The notes beneath the pieces are model-generated. The model did no database searches and was not told the origin of the DNA. It worked only from the letters and a program-made list of their open reading frames with translations. Both the position numbers and the translations under genes were made by a program. A stretch of DNA of 64,000 nucleotides from Verrucomicrobiota bacterium (GTDB lineage Bacteria; Verrucomicrobiota; Verrucomicrobiia; Limisphaerales; UBA11320), in contig JACQFQ010000017.1 in NCBI GenBank assembly GCA_016199985.1, forward strand, positions 30,636 through 94,635, read 5' to 3'. Shown here one piece after another: positions 53,198-61,809 of this stretch (its first letter is position 1; each line of letters opens with the position of its first letter).

Positions 53198-54043
53198 ATG
53201 AAAAACTCTACACTTCTGTTCAGTGCAGCCCTGACGATGCTATCGGTCGTTGGCAGCGCGCACGCAGTCAACATCACCATCCCTGATGGTCTCGGCGCTA
53301 ACGGCATCGGCAAGGGTTTCGAAGATCAGGAAACCGAGCCGGCTACGCTTAACCGCCAGGATTGGGATATGGAAGCCTTCACTTTGAATGGCAAAACCTT
53401 GTCCGTCTACGGTGGGTTTAACCTCCTCAGCGGCAATCCCACGCAGAGTCCCAAGTACAACTTGGGTGACATCTTTGTCGATGTGAACGGTGACGCGGCC
53501 TACAAGGCTCCCTACCCTGACACTGGTCTGAACTCGACGACCACTGACGACAAGTTTCACTACGACTACATCATCAGCTTTGACGCTCACGGGGCGCGTA
53601 ACAGCACGACGGGCATCGGCACCGGGGCCTATACGGTCTATAAGGTCCTCAATGAAAAGGGCACGGTTTTGGACCAGACTGAGTTCGTTGGCAGGGCTAA
53701 TCCCTGGAGGCTCAATGTTAAGCTCAGCGGAGCGAACGTCACGGCCGTCGCAACTGGAACCTTGGTGCAGACCTCCAACCCTTCCGGGACGGTGACTCTT
53801 GAGGACGGGACGAAGATCACAGGCGGTAGCGCTGCCATGCCTCACTATAAGGGTGATGTCGATCTGAGCGGTTTTCTGACCACTCACGATCTGGAGAACG
53901 GCAAGACCCTCTTCCATTTGACCCAGGAATGCGGCAACGACATCCTCGTTGGGCAAGTCGCTGATGGTGGTAGCACCTTGGCGCTCCTCGGTTCGGCGAT
54001 CACAGGATTGTCCTTGGTCCTCCGCCGTTCCCGTAAAGCCTGA
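53198..54043 (+). CDS. exported protein with VPDSG-CTERM-type sorting tail, copy 1
   Basis: The 281-residue product has a signal peptide (LLFSAALTMLSVVGSAHA) and a beta-rich body with FEDQETEPATLNRQDWDMEA, FTLNGKTLSVYGGFNLLSGN and GDIFVDVNGD (a Ca-binding-loop-like stretch). The tail is VADGGSTLALLGSAITGLSLVL then RRSRKA: motif, hydrophobic helix and basic end, which is the layout of the VPDSG-CTERM signal, with Ala replacing Pro. It should be an exosortase substrate. It is followed by an intrinsic terminator and then by a paralogue. Base composition is visibly lower in GC than the neighbours. Confidence 0.85.
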   Translation: MKNSTLLFSAALTMLSVVGSAHAVNITIPDGLGANGIGKGFEDQETEPATLNRQDWDMEAFTLNGKTLSVYGGFNLLSGNPTQSPKYNLGDIFVDVNGDAAYKAPYPDTGLNSTTTDDKFHYDYIISFDAHGARNSTTGIGTGAYTVYKVLNEKGTVLDQTEFVGRANPWRLNVKLSGANVTAVATGTLVQTSNPSGTVTLEDGTKITGGSAAMPHYKGDVDLSGFLTTHDLENGKTLFHLTQECGNDILVGQVADGGSTLALLGSAITGLSLVLRRSRKA

Positions 54044-54076
54044 TTAAGATTCCTTCGACCTCTGGAAGGTTGAATC

Positions 54077-54108
54077 AAAGCCCGCTCTGGCAACAGAGCG
54101 GGCTTTTT
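54077..54108 (+). terminator. intrinsic terminator after VPDSG gene 1
   Basis: A perfect 13-bp stem (54077-54089 and 54094-54106) closed by a GCAA tetraloop is followed by T bases through 54108. It separates the two paralogues, so gene 2 needs its own promoter. Confidence 0.93.
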
Positions 54109-54109
54109 C

Positions 54110-54133
54110 TGTAAATAGTCGACATCGCTTACA
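54110..54133 (+). promoter_or_regulatory. inverted repeat TGTAA-N14-TTACA upstream of VPDSG gene 2
   Basis: Arms TGTAA (54110-54114) and TTACA (54129-54133) repeat the half-sites seen before copy 1, with 14 rather than 7 bases between them. The repeat begins at the end of the terminator of gene 1 and lies about 87 bases before the possible -24 element. May be chance. Confidence 0.25.
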
Positions 54134-54219
54134 CACTCGCTGTGCTCTCTTTTGTGACCCCCAGACGAATCATTTCTGTAACAGTGTGCGCAAAAGCGAC
54201 ATGCTATTCCGACATAGAG

Positions 54220-54235
54220 CGGCATGCTTATAGCT
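54220..54235 (+). promoter_or_regulatory. candidate sigma-54 promoter of VPDSG gene 2
   Basis: CGGCATGCTTATAGCT has GG and GC ten bases apart and agrees with the consensus at about 9 of the 12 defined positions. GC is at 54233-54234, giving a predicted start near 54246, 6 bases before the ATG at 54252. A 10-bp palindrome TATAGCTATA (54229-54238) overlaps the -12 part. Tentative. Confidence 0.4.
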
Positions 54236-54251
54236 ATAGCATAGATGTAAT

Positions 54252-55082
54252 ATGAAATCTCTTGTCCCCTATACCTTGACCTCAGCGCTGGCTTGTTTGG
54301 CAGCCACCATGAGCGCTAGTGCCTACAACATCACGATCAACGATCTACAGGCCCCCAACGCACCGGGCTGGCACGCGAATGGCAAAGGCCAGGGTGGCGA
54401 GGACCAGGAAACCGAGCCTGGCACTGCCCCTGGACAGGATTGGGACCTCGAGGCTTTCACGCTGAACGGCAAGAAGCTAACCATCTACTCCGGCTACAAC
54501 CTCTTGGCCGGCAATAAGCCGTATGGTTTGGGCGATCTTTTCATCGATACAAACGGTGATGCCCACTGGCAGCCCGGAGCGGACAACCACATCAACGGAA
54601 AGACCGACAATTCGGTGTTCCTGTATGACTATGTGGTTCACTTCACGAAGCGCTCGGGTTTCAGCATCGGTGACGGCTCTTACACGGTTTACCAGATCGA
54701 CAACAGCAAGTCTGTCGTTCTGACCGAAACCGTGTTCAAGAGCGGCTCAAACCCCTGGATTTTGGACACGGACAAATCCAGCAAGGACCACATTAAGGCG
54801 ATTTCTTCGGGTCAGTTGGGTGTCACGGTGAACAACACGGCCACTCTCACGATTGACGGCGGCACGCAGGTCACTGGCGGAACTCATTACATGGGTGATT
54901 TGGACGTGAGCTTTTTGCCAACGGGCGATCTTGCCAACGGGAAGACCATCTTCCACATCACCATGCAGTGCGGTAACGACTCACTGGTCGGCCGGGTTGC
55001 GGATGGTGGTGCGACTTTGACCCTTCTGGGAGCAGCGATGACGACCCTCGCGTTCCTTGTTCGTCGTCAGGGCAAGAAGTAG
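54252..55082 (+). CDS. exported protein with VPDSG-CTERM-type sorting tail, copy 2
   Basis: The 276-residue product is a paralogue of copy 1. It has a signal peptide (LTSALACLAATMSASA), GGEDQETEPGTAPGQDWDLE, AFTLNGKKLTIYSGYNLLAG, GDLFIDTNGD, and a tail VADGGATLTLLGAAMTTLAFLV then RRQGKK. All the landmark segments of copy 1 recur in the same order. The QDWDLEAF-type repeat element is common in PEP-CTERM-like exported proteins of unknown function. It is followed by a terminator. Confidence 0.85.
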   Translation: MKSLVPYTLTSALACLAATMSASAYNITINDLQAPNAPGWHANGKGQGGEDQETEPGTAPGQDWDLEAFTLNGKKLTIYSGYNLLAGNKPYGLGDLFIDTNGDAHWQPGADNHINGKTDNSVFLYDYVVHFTKRSGFSIGDGSYTVYQIDNSKSVVLTETVFKSGSNPWILDTDKSSKDHIKAISSGQLGVTVNNTATLTIDGGTQVTGGTHYMGDLDVSFLPTGDLANGKTIFHITMQCGNDSLVGRVADGGATLTLLGAAMTTLAFLVRRQGKK

Positions 55083-55108
55083 AACGACCTTGATATTATC
55101 TCGAAACG

Positions 55109-55140
55109 ACGGGCTTGATCCTCACAGATCAAGCCCGTTT
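55109..55140 (+). terminator. intrinsic terminator after VPDSG gene 2
   Basis: A 12-bp stem (55109-55120 and 55127-55138) with a 6-base loop is followed by a short T-run. It also lies between convergent units, the VPDSG genes and the exopolysaccharide operon. Confidence 0.85.
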
Positions 55141-55238
55141 GCTTTCTGGCGAATGGAGCGTGCTGGTCGGCCTGTGGGCGCTACGGCGTTCTGAGGAGCT
55201 GCCCGTTCGGGAGGCGGGTGTATACGGCCGTCCTAGCT

Positions 55239-57416
55239 TCAGTTGCCGCCGGCTTCCACGTGCCATGATGTCTTCGCGGGGAATCCGTCAGTGACCCTCT
55301 GTTGCACGGGGGGTGATTTGTCGACTATTTGATCCACCAGGTCGAGATAGTCGTACTTTTTGCGTTCCCAGTTGTTCGACTGCACATAGCAAAGCCCGGC
55401 CTCCACCAGACGCCGCCGCAGGGCAGGGTCTTTGGCGACCCGAATCATGCTTTCCGCTAGCTCTGCAACGTTGCCCGATTCAAAGAACACCACCTCTTTG
55501 TCTGTGAAATAGAACGTATCGATTTTTGTCCGCGAGACGACGACGGGGAGGCCTTGGGACATGAACTCCATGATCTTCGTGCTATACGCCTCGTTCCCAA
55601 ACGAGTTTGCCCGCTTCGGAACCACGCCCAGGTCTGCGGTGCAGAGAAGATTGGGAACCTCCAGGGCGGGAACCGAAGGAAAGAACTTTACGGATCTTTG
55701 GAGACCCAGGCGGTCCACCAGGTCCAGCAGCTTTTCCTTTTGATCCCCGTTGCCGTACACATGGAATTCGGCGCCAGGGATCTCCTTCTGGAAGACTTGG
55801 AACGCCTCTATGGCGATATCAAGGCCTTGATGCCATTGAAACCCACCGGGGAAGATAACGGTGAAGGGTCGCGGATGTGTCGGGTGTTGCCGCGGGTGAA
55901 AGATAGAAAGATCGATGTAATTGACGAACGTGGAACATCGCTCGCGAGGCACCGATCTATCGGTGATCTTATCGTACCAGAGGTGATTTGAGATGATCAC
56001 GTGATGCGCGAACCCGCAGCAGGCGTTCTCTGTCACCTTGAGCGCCTCAACGACCCAATTGGGGGCCGCCTTAAACTTGCTCCCGTAGAACTCAGGAACG
56101 ATATCGTGGATATCGAGGATGACCTTCGATCCGGTGATGCGCGGAACCAGCGCTCCGAAGACAAGGAAATCAGGGATGTTATGGACGTGGATCAGATCGT
56201 AGCGGTGCCTGAGACGATCCTTCGCCAGAATCCAGGCTGCTTTGCCGCAGAACCGCAACAGACGTCCGAAGTAATCCCACTTGCTGACCTCATTGTGGAT
56301 TCGAGTCTGGATACGGTTTACCCAGAGCCCGCGATAGAGCTGCTTGGAGACCATTTCGTCCTGAGTGGCCAGCGAGACCACGTCGACGTGGTCCCCGCGT
56401 TGGGCGAGCGCTGTGGCGTAACGAAGGATGCGGTTGTCCGACTCCACGTGGCTATAAGCGAGCATGCAGACACGTTTGCGAGAGACCTCCGGGCGGAGCG
56501 GCTTGAACTCTTTGCAGTAGGTCGCGAGATCCTTGGCGAGCCCGTGCCAATACTCTCCGGCATAGCGGCTCTGGATGTATTCCAGCAATTCGCCATAGCG
56601 CGCCGCCGGGAACTGCCCATCCCGGGCGTCTCCTTCTCCGAAATGCACATAGTCAGGATGAACGTTCAACAAGACCATGCCTCCGTGCTGAACAATCCAA
56701 TCGAGCTTCGTTTTCCAGAGATCGATCGACTTCTCGCCTAGGATTGTAAAGAGGGTGAAATCCTGCACAAGCGTGTAAGCCAGTTCCATGTAGCCGCGGC
56801 TGGGATCGCCGCCAGGGCGCTGCACCCAAAAAGGGAACAAGGTTTCAGCGCCGTCGGGCTGGATTTCGAACGGATCCGTGTCGAAAGTGGAGGCGTCGTA
56901 CAGGATTTCCAGATCGTGGATCCACTCCAGGTTGTGGTGCATGAACGGAGACCGAAACCCCACGGCGCCCCACTCTTTCAGGTAATCGTTGATCCGTGTC
57001 GCCCGCGCTCGGAAGATTTCCCGGGTCTTGTAGAGCTTCCCGTCATGCTTCAGCCCGTGGACTCCCACCTCAAATCCTCTTTGAATCAGCCGCTGCCGGA
57101 CTTCCACCGGGGTATGATAGGCCTCGGGAACGAAGTTGAAGGAGGAGCGAAAGCCCCTGGACTCTTCAAGATCCGCGAGTTGGAGGGTTTGTTCCACGCC
57201 CAAGGCGCTCTCCACATCGTGAGTCAGGACGACCGCAAACCGCTTTCCACCGGGCCAGCCTGGCCAGTTTGCGGGCGGCAGCGCGGCTCGCTGGCAGATG
57301 GGCCAGGTTTCTTGATTCTTCCATCGGCAGAGCCGGGCCCTGAGATTGCGCATGCCGATCCGAAGCCTCCACGGAATGATCGGCTTCAACAAATAATAGG
57401 TGTCACGGAGGAACAT
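55239..57416 (-). CDS. polysaccharide deacetylase - family 4 glycosyltransferase fusion
   Basis: The 725-residue product joins two domains. Residues about 60-320 form a polysaccharide deacetylase-like domain: VVLTHDVES (metal Asp), FRSSFNFVPE, GFEVGVHGLKHDG (metal His pair) and VGFRSPFMHHN, with a C-terminal His motif HPDYVHFGE. Residues about 325-710 form a GT-B family 4 glycosyltransferase: VCMLAYSHVESDNRI, DLIHVHNIPDF, DIHDIVPEFYG, VIFPGGFQWHQGLDIAIEA and the nucleotide-binding end NEAYSTKIMEFMSQGLPVV. Deacetylase and transferase are usually separate genes in exopolysaccharide clusters, so the fusion would couple two steps of polysaccharide assembly or modification. The start at 57416 gives a full N-terminus. 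Confidence 0.88.
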   Translation of the reverse strand: MFLRDTYYLLKPIIPWRLRIGMRNLRARLCRWKNQETWPICQRAALPPANWPGWPGGKRFAVVLTHDVESALGVEQTLQLADLEESRGFRSSFNFVPEAYHTPVEVRQRLIQRGFEVGVHGLKHDGKLYKTREIFRARATRINDYLKEWGAVGFRSPFMHHNLEWIHDLEILYDASTFDTDPFEIQPDGAETLFPFWVQRPGGDPSRGYMELAYTLVQDFTLFTILGEKSIDLWKTKLDWIVQHGGMVLLNVHPDYVHFGEGDARDGQFPAARYGELLEYIQSRYAGEYWHGLAKDLATYCKEFKPLRPEVSRKRVCMLAYSHVESDNRILRYATALAQRGDHVDVVSLATQDEMVSKQLYRGLWVNRIQTRIHNEVSKWDYFGRLLRFCGKAAWILAKDRLRHRYDLIHVHNIPDFLVFGALVPRITGSKVILDIHDIVPEFYGSKFKAAPNWVVEALKVTENACCGFAHHVIISNHLWYDKITDRSVPRERCSTFVNYIDLSIFHPRQHPTHPRPFTVIFPGGFQWHQGLDIAIEAFQVFQKEIPGAEFHVYGNGDQKEKLLDLVDRLGLQRSVKFFPSVPALEVPNLLCTADLGVVPKRANSFGNEAYSTKIMEFMSQGLPVVVSRTKIDTFYFTDKEVVFFESGNVAELAESMIRVAKDPALRRRLVEAGLCYVQSNNWERKKYDYLDLVDQIVDKSPPVQQRVTDGFPAKTSWHVEAGGN

Positions 57417-57579
57417 AAAGCGGTGAGCGCGCGGCTAAAGGGCGTGGGGGAGCGTGGTATGCGCGCGCGAAGAGCGTTTGGAGGCTCGATCTCGATGGGC
57501 GTTGCGCATGCTTCCTTGCTTTCGATACGGACGCGTGGGCCGTTCGGCGCCGCGTCATCCGCAATCACTCCATTCAGGG

Positions 57580-59997
57580 TCAGGTTAACTCATGGCTGAA
57601 TCGCTGCGGGATATGATTGCGAGTGCGGTTCAGAACCGCTCCGACGTTCGCGCCGTTTTCCGACAGCATCCTCGCTGACTGGCGCACGAGCTCGGAATGG
57701 GTCTTCTCCGCTTCAGCGACGATCAGCATCATGTCCATGAACCGAGCCACGCGCGGGGCGATGCTCGTCTGGCTCATCGGCGGGAGGTCGAAGATGATGT
57801 AGTCGTAGTTGCTGAGCTTGAGCTTGGGCACAAGCCCGGCGAAACGTTTGTGGAGGATCTTAGGCAGGCTGCCATGCAGATCCTGCTCGGAGACCACGTA
57901 GAGATTCTCCTGAACCTGCGCCTCGCTCCGTCGTGACTCGTCCAGCACGTCCATTAATCCGACCTGCTGCTTGCCTCGGAAAAAATGTTGCACCGCTCCA
58001 CCTTCGGACTTCATGTCCACCACCAGCACATTGCCGTCGCCACAGTTCGATAGCGAGGAGGCCAATCCAGCGACCACGGTGGTGACGCCCGCTTTCGAAT
58101 GGCAGCCTGTGATGGCAACCAGCTTGGGCTTATGCGTCATGTTGTTCTTGTCAAAGAACGCCACGAGCCGATCCCGAAGCGTTTCAAAGAACGGATCGAG
58201 TTCGGTGGCTTCCAGCGTTGCTGGCGGGGTAATGCTGGCGGTTTCGGCGGCTTCCGTTCGGAGGTCCTCATCGTCCCTGGTCCCCAAGGAGGAGCCGGCC
58301 GGGAGTTGCTTGGTGCTCGATGTCGGCAAGGAAAGCCGGCGCGCGCCATTCTCCATGGAAGGGAGGGGCTTATTGGGGATCGAGACGAAAAGCGGCACGC
58401 CTGTGCGGGTCTCCATCTCCGACGGCCGCTTGATCGTTCGGTCGAGGATCATCTCATTCGAGAAAGCGAACGCTAGGGCCAGCAGGAACGGGATGAGGAG
58501 GGAGCCCAGCGTGAATTTGAGGCGCAACTTCTGGTCCACAATGGGAACTGATGGCCTCTGAATGTCATTGATACCCCTCACCTTGCCTGGTCCGAGGGCC
58601 TCGTCAACGGATACCTGATCCAGCGTGGACTGATAGTAAAGGAAATGCTTCTCCTGGGCTTCCTTGGTTCGACGGAGATCCACGAGCTTTGTTTCCGCGT
58701 TGACGAGTTCATCCGCTGCGATGCGCGACTCCCGGTAGCGGGTTTTCAGATTGGCGAGCTTCGCCTCCAGACCCGCCAGCACGTTGCTGGCATGCTGAGC
58801 TCCCTGAAAAGTTCCGGCCATGAGAACGCCCGTCGAGGGTGACGCTGGATTGGTCGATACGCCAAGCCCTGGCGTCGTCGAAGCCGTCAGCGCCGCCGCG
58901 ACCCTGATTCCCGGATTGTTGGTCTCCAGCTTGGCGAGTTGGCTGCGCGCATCCGTGAGCATGGTTCGAACTCGCCGGGCCGCGGGATGAATCTCCGTGT
59001 ATTGCTTCAACAGGTCCTTCTCCCTGCGCTCGAGAAGCTCCACCTCCGATTTCGCGGCCTTGAACGCGTCGAGGGTTTCTGGGGGAATGGCCGCGGCCGG
59101 CGGGGTCGGGACCGTCGCGATATCCGTGTTCGTCGAGGGCGGGGTCGCGGCGGTGATCGGTTTGGTCGCCGCGGCGTTCGTGCCTACGGCCGCGGTGTTG
59201 GTTCCCGCCACGGGCAGCCATCCAGCAGTTGTCGCCTCCATCCGCGCCTCGGCCAGCTGGGCTTCCGCGGTCGCCACTTGTTCGCTCAGTCGACTGATCC
59301 GTTCGGTCAGGGCGCGCTTGCTCTCCTCTATCGAGAGAATCCCGTTGTTTGTTTGAACCTTGAGAAGCTCGCTTTCCGTGTCCGATAGAGCCAGGCGGAG
59401 AGCGTCCCGCTGTCGCTTGATGATATCATCCATGGGCCCCAGGCTCCGATGGATCTCCTTGTGTCGGTTCTTGTACACCTCGATCAGCCGGGTGAGGATC
59501 GTTTGAACCAATTCCGCGTCCGGGTGCGTGAACGACACGAGCATGATGTTGCTCTTGCGCAGGGGCTCCACCTTGGTGCCTCCGCGGATGGAAACGGCCG
59601 CTGATATGCGGTTTGTGCCGCCTCCCAGCTTGGCTAGAACCTTCTCGGGCCCGATCAGCTCGGCGACCTCAAGGGCAAGGTCGAAGCTTTTGAAGATCTC
59701 CACCTCGGAGTTCATGATGTTCTCGCCGCGGTTGTCGGTGGACATCACCTGAGAGTCTTGCGGATTGGGAGCGAACGCTTTTCGCTCCTCGACGTACTTG
59801 ACGATCAGTTCAGCCTCCGACGTATAGGTGGGCTTGATTCTCACGTAGGCTACCGCCGCGGAAACGACGCTGATGACGGCGAACACCACGAGGAGCTTCC
59901 AGTGACGGAAGAGAACAAAGTAGATGCTGGCCAAATCGAAGCCTGGGTTCGGTGCGGTGGGCTTGGCCGGGCGGCTCGCTGGATGATTTTGGTTCAC
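57580..59997 (-). CDS. Wzz-type chain-length protein fused to a P-loop ATPase with altered Walker A
   Basis: The 805-residue product has an N-terminal Wzz domain with a membrane helix (about 34-51), a periplasmic coiled coil (about 190-260 and 310-460) with an Ala/Thr/Pro insertion, and a second helix (about 495-515, SLLIPFLLALAFAFSNEM). A cytoplasmic P-loop domain (about 623-805) follows. This is the layout of polysaccharide co-polymerase/BY-kinase proteins. The Walker A region reads GCHSKAGVTTV: the P-loop Lys of GK[ST] is Val (about residue 638). Walker A-prime VLVVDMKSE and Walker B YIIFDLPPM are intact. The usual C-terminal tyrosine cluster is missing (ends RFSHELT), so kinase activity seems unlikely, but nucleotide binding is not excluded. 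Confidence 0.88.
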   Translation of the reverse strand: MNQNHPASRPAKPTAPNPGFDLASIYFVLFRHWKLLVVFAVISVVSAAVAYVRIKPTYTSEAELIVKYVEERKAFAPNPQDSQVMSTDNRGENIMNSEVEIFKSFDLALEVAELIGPEKVLAKLGGGTNRISAAVSIRGGTKVEPLRKSNIMLVSFTHPDAELVQTILTRLIEVYKNRHKEIHRSLGPMDDIIKRQRDALRLALSDTESELLKVQTNNGILSIEESKRALTERISRLSEQVATAEAQLAEARMEATTAGWLPVAGTNTAAVGTNAAATKPITAATPPSTNTDIATVPTPPAAAIPPETLDAFKAAKSEVELLERREKDLLKQYTEIHPAARRVRTMLTDARSQLAKLETNNPGIRVAAALTASTTPGLGVSTNPASPSTGVLMAGTFQGAQHASNVLAGLEAKLANLKTRYRESRIAADELVNAETKLVDLRRTKEAQEKHFLYYQSTLDQVSVDEALGPGKVRGINDIQRPSVPIVDQKLRLKFTLGSLLIPFLLALAFAFSNEMILDRTIKRPSEMETRTGVPLFVSIPNKPLPSMENGARRLSLPTSSTKQLPAGSSLGTRDDEDLRTEAAETASITPPATLEATELDPFFETLRDRLVAFFDKNNMTHKPKLVAITGCHSKAGVTTVVAGLASSLSNCGDGNVLVVDMKSEGGAVQHFFRGKQQVGLMDVLDESRRSEAQVQENLYVVSEQDLHGSLPKILHKRFAGLVPKLKLSNYDYIIFDLPPMSQTSIAPRVARFMDMMLIVAEAEKTHSELVRQSARMLSENGANVGAVLNRTRNHIPQRFSHELT

Positions 59998-60043
59998 GGC
60001 AGTGTTCTCGATAGTCTCTTTTCTTTGCGACGCAACGAGCTCG

Positions 60044-61135
60044 TCAGCTCGCGTGCGGATATAGGGCCTCGCCCGCCAGACGGGCAGCCCACAAGGGTAG
60101 CAGGCGAATCACCGAGTTGACGCGCCCGCTCGACCTGTCAACAAGTCTATCGGCAGACATTCCCCTCAGATCCAGTCTCAAATAATGCAAGTCGTTCTCA
60201 CGCGCCCCATAGCTGAGCTTGAAGCGCCGGAGTCCTTCATTGTCGGCGGAGGTCCGTCCGAAATCCAGGGAGTGGCAGCCCCTCTTCTGGCATTCCTGGA
60301 TCGAGCGCCACATCACAAGGTTGTTGCCCCGCAGGGCCTGGAACCGTTCGTCCGATGCGCCGTATTTGTAGCAAGCATTGATTCCTGAGATGAGAAAGAC
60401 CGTGCCGGCGACCCACCGTTCATTCTTCTTGGCCAGAGTCACAAAGCCCCCGCCCTTCGCGATGACGTTTCGGTGGAGGCTGGCGAAGAACCTAGATGGT
60501 TGTGGGAAAAGGCCGTGTCGCTTGCGAGTCAGGCAATGCAAGTCGTAGTAGTCGCGTATGGCCGCCGCTTCCTGGCTTATGTGTATATCTAGTTCCGAGC
60601 TCTCCGCTTTTCGGATCGCCCGTCTCACGCTCCCCTCGAAGCCCGCCAGGACTGCGCTCTCGGGTCGATGGATATCCAGGATGTGCGATTTGAACGAGAG
60701 CGAAGACTCACCGCCCAGCAGCTTGTGCGGAAAATCGCGAAACTCTATAAACCGCCATCCCCTCTTTCTGCCCACGTCGACGACATGGGCCGCGAGGCGC
60801 ATTGTATCCTCCACGGTCCCCAGCGGGGGGCAGGAGTCGCTGAATGGCAGGGAAATCCCTCGTCTGCTGGTCAGCCAGGTTTTCGCCTCGACCATTGGCA
60901 ACAGCGCTGAAATGCCGGCATCGTCTCGGAGGCCGCAGTAGACGGGACGGTGACCATACGTCTCCTGCAGTGTTCGGGCCCACCCTTGCGAATGGAAGAC
61001 CGTCGACAAAACATGACGGCCCAAATGGAGATCCCAATTCGGATCCAGCAGCGGGTCCAAGGATTCCACCGGGGGCGTGCGGGTAGCCTCCGCGCGCTCA
61101 TCTAGCCAAGTAAGTCTGCTCACTGGATGCAACAT
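60044..61135 (-). CDS. FemAB/GNAT-like protein of the exosortase-associated family
   Basis: The 363-residue product is related to FemAB-type GNAT-fold transferases that add an amino acid to a cell-wall peptide or sugar. Seen are LSTVFHSQGWARTLQETYGHRPV, LLPMVEAKTWLTSRRGISLPF, and in the second GNAT lobe HCLTRKRHGLFPQPSRFF, GGFVTLAKKNERWVAGTVF and DFGRTSADNEGLRRFKLSYGA. This matches proteins known as PEP-CTERM/exosortase system-associated FemAB-related proteins. Its place in an exopolysaccharide operon fits. The acceptor and donor are unknown. The gene ends 46 bases before the Wzz-type gene. Confidence 0.82.
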   Translation of the reverse strand: MLHPVSRLTWLDERAEATRTPPVESLDPLLDPNWDLHLGRHVLSTVFHSQGWARTLQETYGHRPVYCGLRDDAGISALLPMVEAKTWLTSRRGISLPFSDSCPPLGTVEDTMRLAAHVVDVGRKRGWRFIEFRDFPHKLLGGESSLSFKSHILDIHRPESAVLAGFEGSVRRAIRKAESSELDIHISQEAAAIRDYYDLHCLTRKRHGLFPQPSRFFASLHRNVIAKGGGFVTLAKKNERWVAGTVFLISGINACYKYGASDERFQALRGNNLVMWRSIQECQKRGCHSLDFGRTSADNEGLRRFKLSYGARENDLHYLRLDLRGMSADRLVDRSSGRVNSVIRLLPLWAARLAGEALYPHAS

Positions 61136-61285
61136 CGGCTAGGTTTGGCCTTGCCTTGACATGCTCATTGGTGGGTTGGCGGTCATTGAGGGGGCGGAGG
61201 AGGCTATCCTGGTCTAAGGCTTTATCCGAAGAGGAGTCCCTTGACGCAGACGTGCTTGAGTCCTTTCGCCGTCCCTCAGCGAAAG

Positions 61286-61765
61286 CTAAGCGAGTCGACG
61301 GAGCACTCGCGCCGGATTCCCTGCCACGACGGTTTTTGCCTCCACGTCTTTGGTGACAACGCTGCCGGCCCCTATGATCGCCCCTTCACCGATTGTCACT
61401 CCGCAGAGGATCGTTGCGCCGGATCCTATCGACGCTCCGGCCTTGACACGGGTAGGGCGACACTCCCAGTCAGCCTCGGTTTGCAAACCTCCCCCATTCG
61501 CCGTGGCTTTGGGGTAAAGATCGTTGATAAAAGTGACGCTGTGGCCTACGAAAACACCATCCTCAATAGTGACGCCTTCGCAGATGAAAGTATGGCTGGA
61601 GATCTTGCAGCGTTTGCCGATGCGAGCCCCTTTCTGGATTTCGACGAACGTCCCAATCTTGCTCTCGTCGTCGATTTCGCAACCGTACAGGTTCACGAAC
61701 GCGAAGACCTTCACATCGCGGCCGAGCTTCACGTCCGGAGCTATTCTGAGGAAGGACTGCTGCAT
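61286..61765 (-). CDS. hexapeptide-repeat acetyltransferase (WlbB/WbpD-like)
   Basis: The 159-residue product is a left-handed beta-helix acetyltransferase: KVFAFVNLYGCEIDDESKIG, then IQKGARIGKRCKI, GHSVTFINDLYPKA (catalytic His/Asn loop), RVKAGASIGSGATIL and IGAGSVVTKDVEAKTVVAGN. It resembles the enzymes that N-acetylate UDP-2-acetamido-3-amino-2,3-dideoxy-glucuronate. It is followed by no aminotransferase in this window, which the full pathway would need. It ends about 150 bases before the FemAB-like gene. Confidence 0.85.
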   Translation of the reverse strand: MQQSFLRIAPDVKLGRDVKVFAFVNLYGCEIDDESKIGTFVEIQKGARIGKRCKISSHTFICEGVTIEDGVFVGHSVTFINDLYPKATANGGGLQTEADWECRPTRVKAGASIGSGATILCGVTIGEGAIIGAGSVVTKDVEAKTVVAGNPARVLRRLA

Positions 61766-61809
61766 GCGCGGAGCATCAGCGCGCAGGGGCGTGATGGCGA
61801 GTGTTTTCT

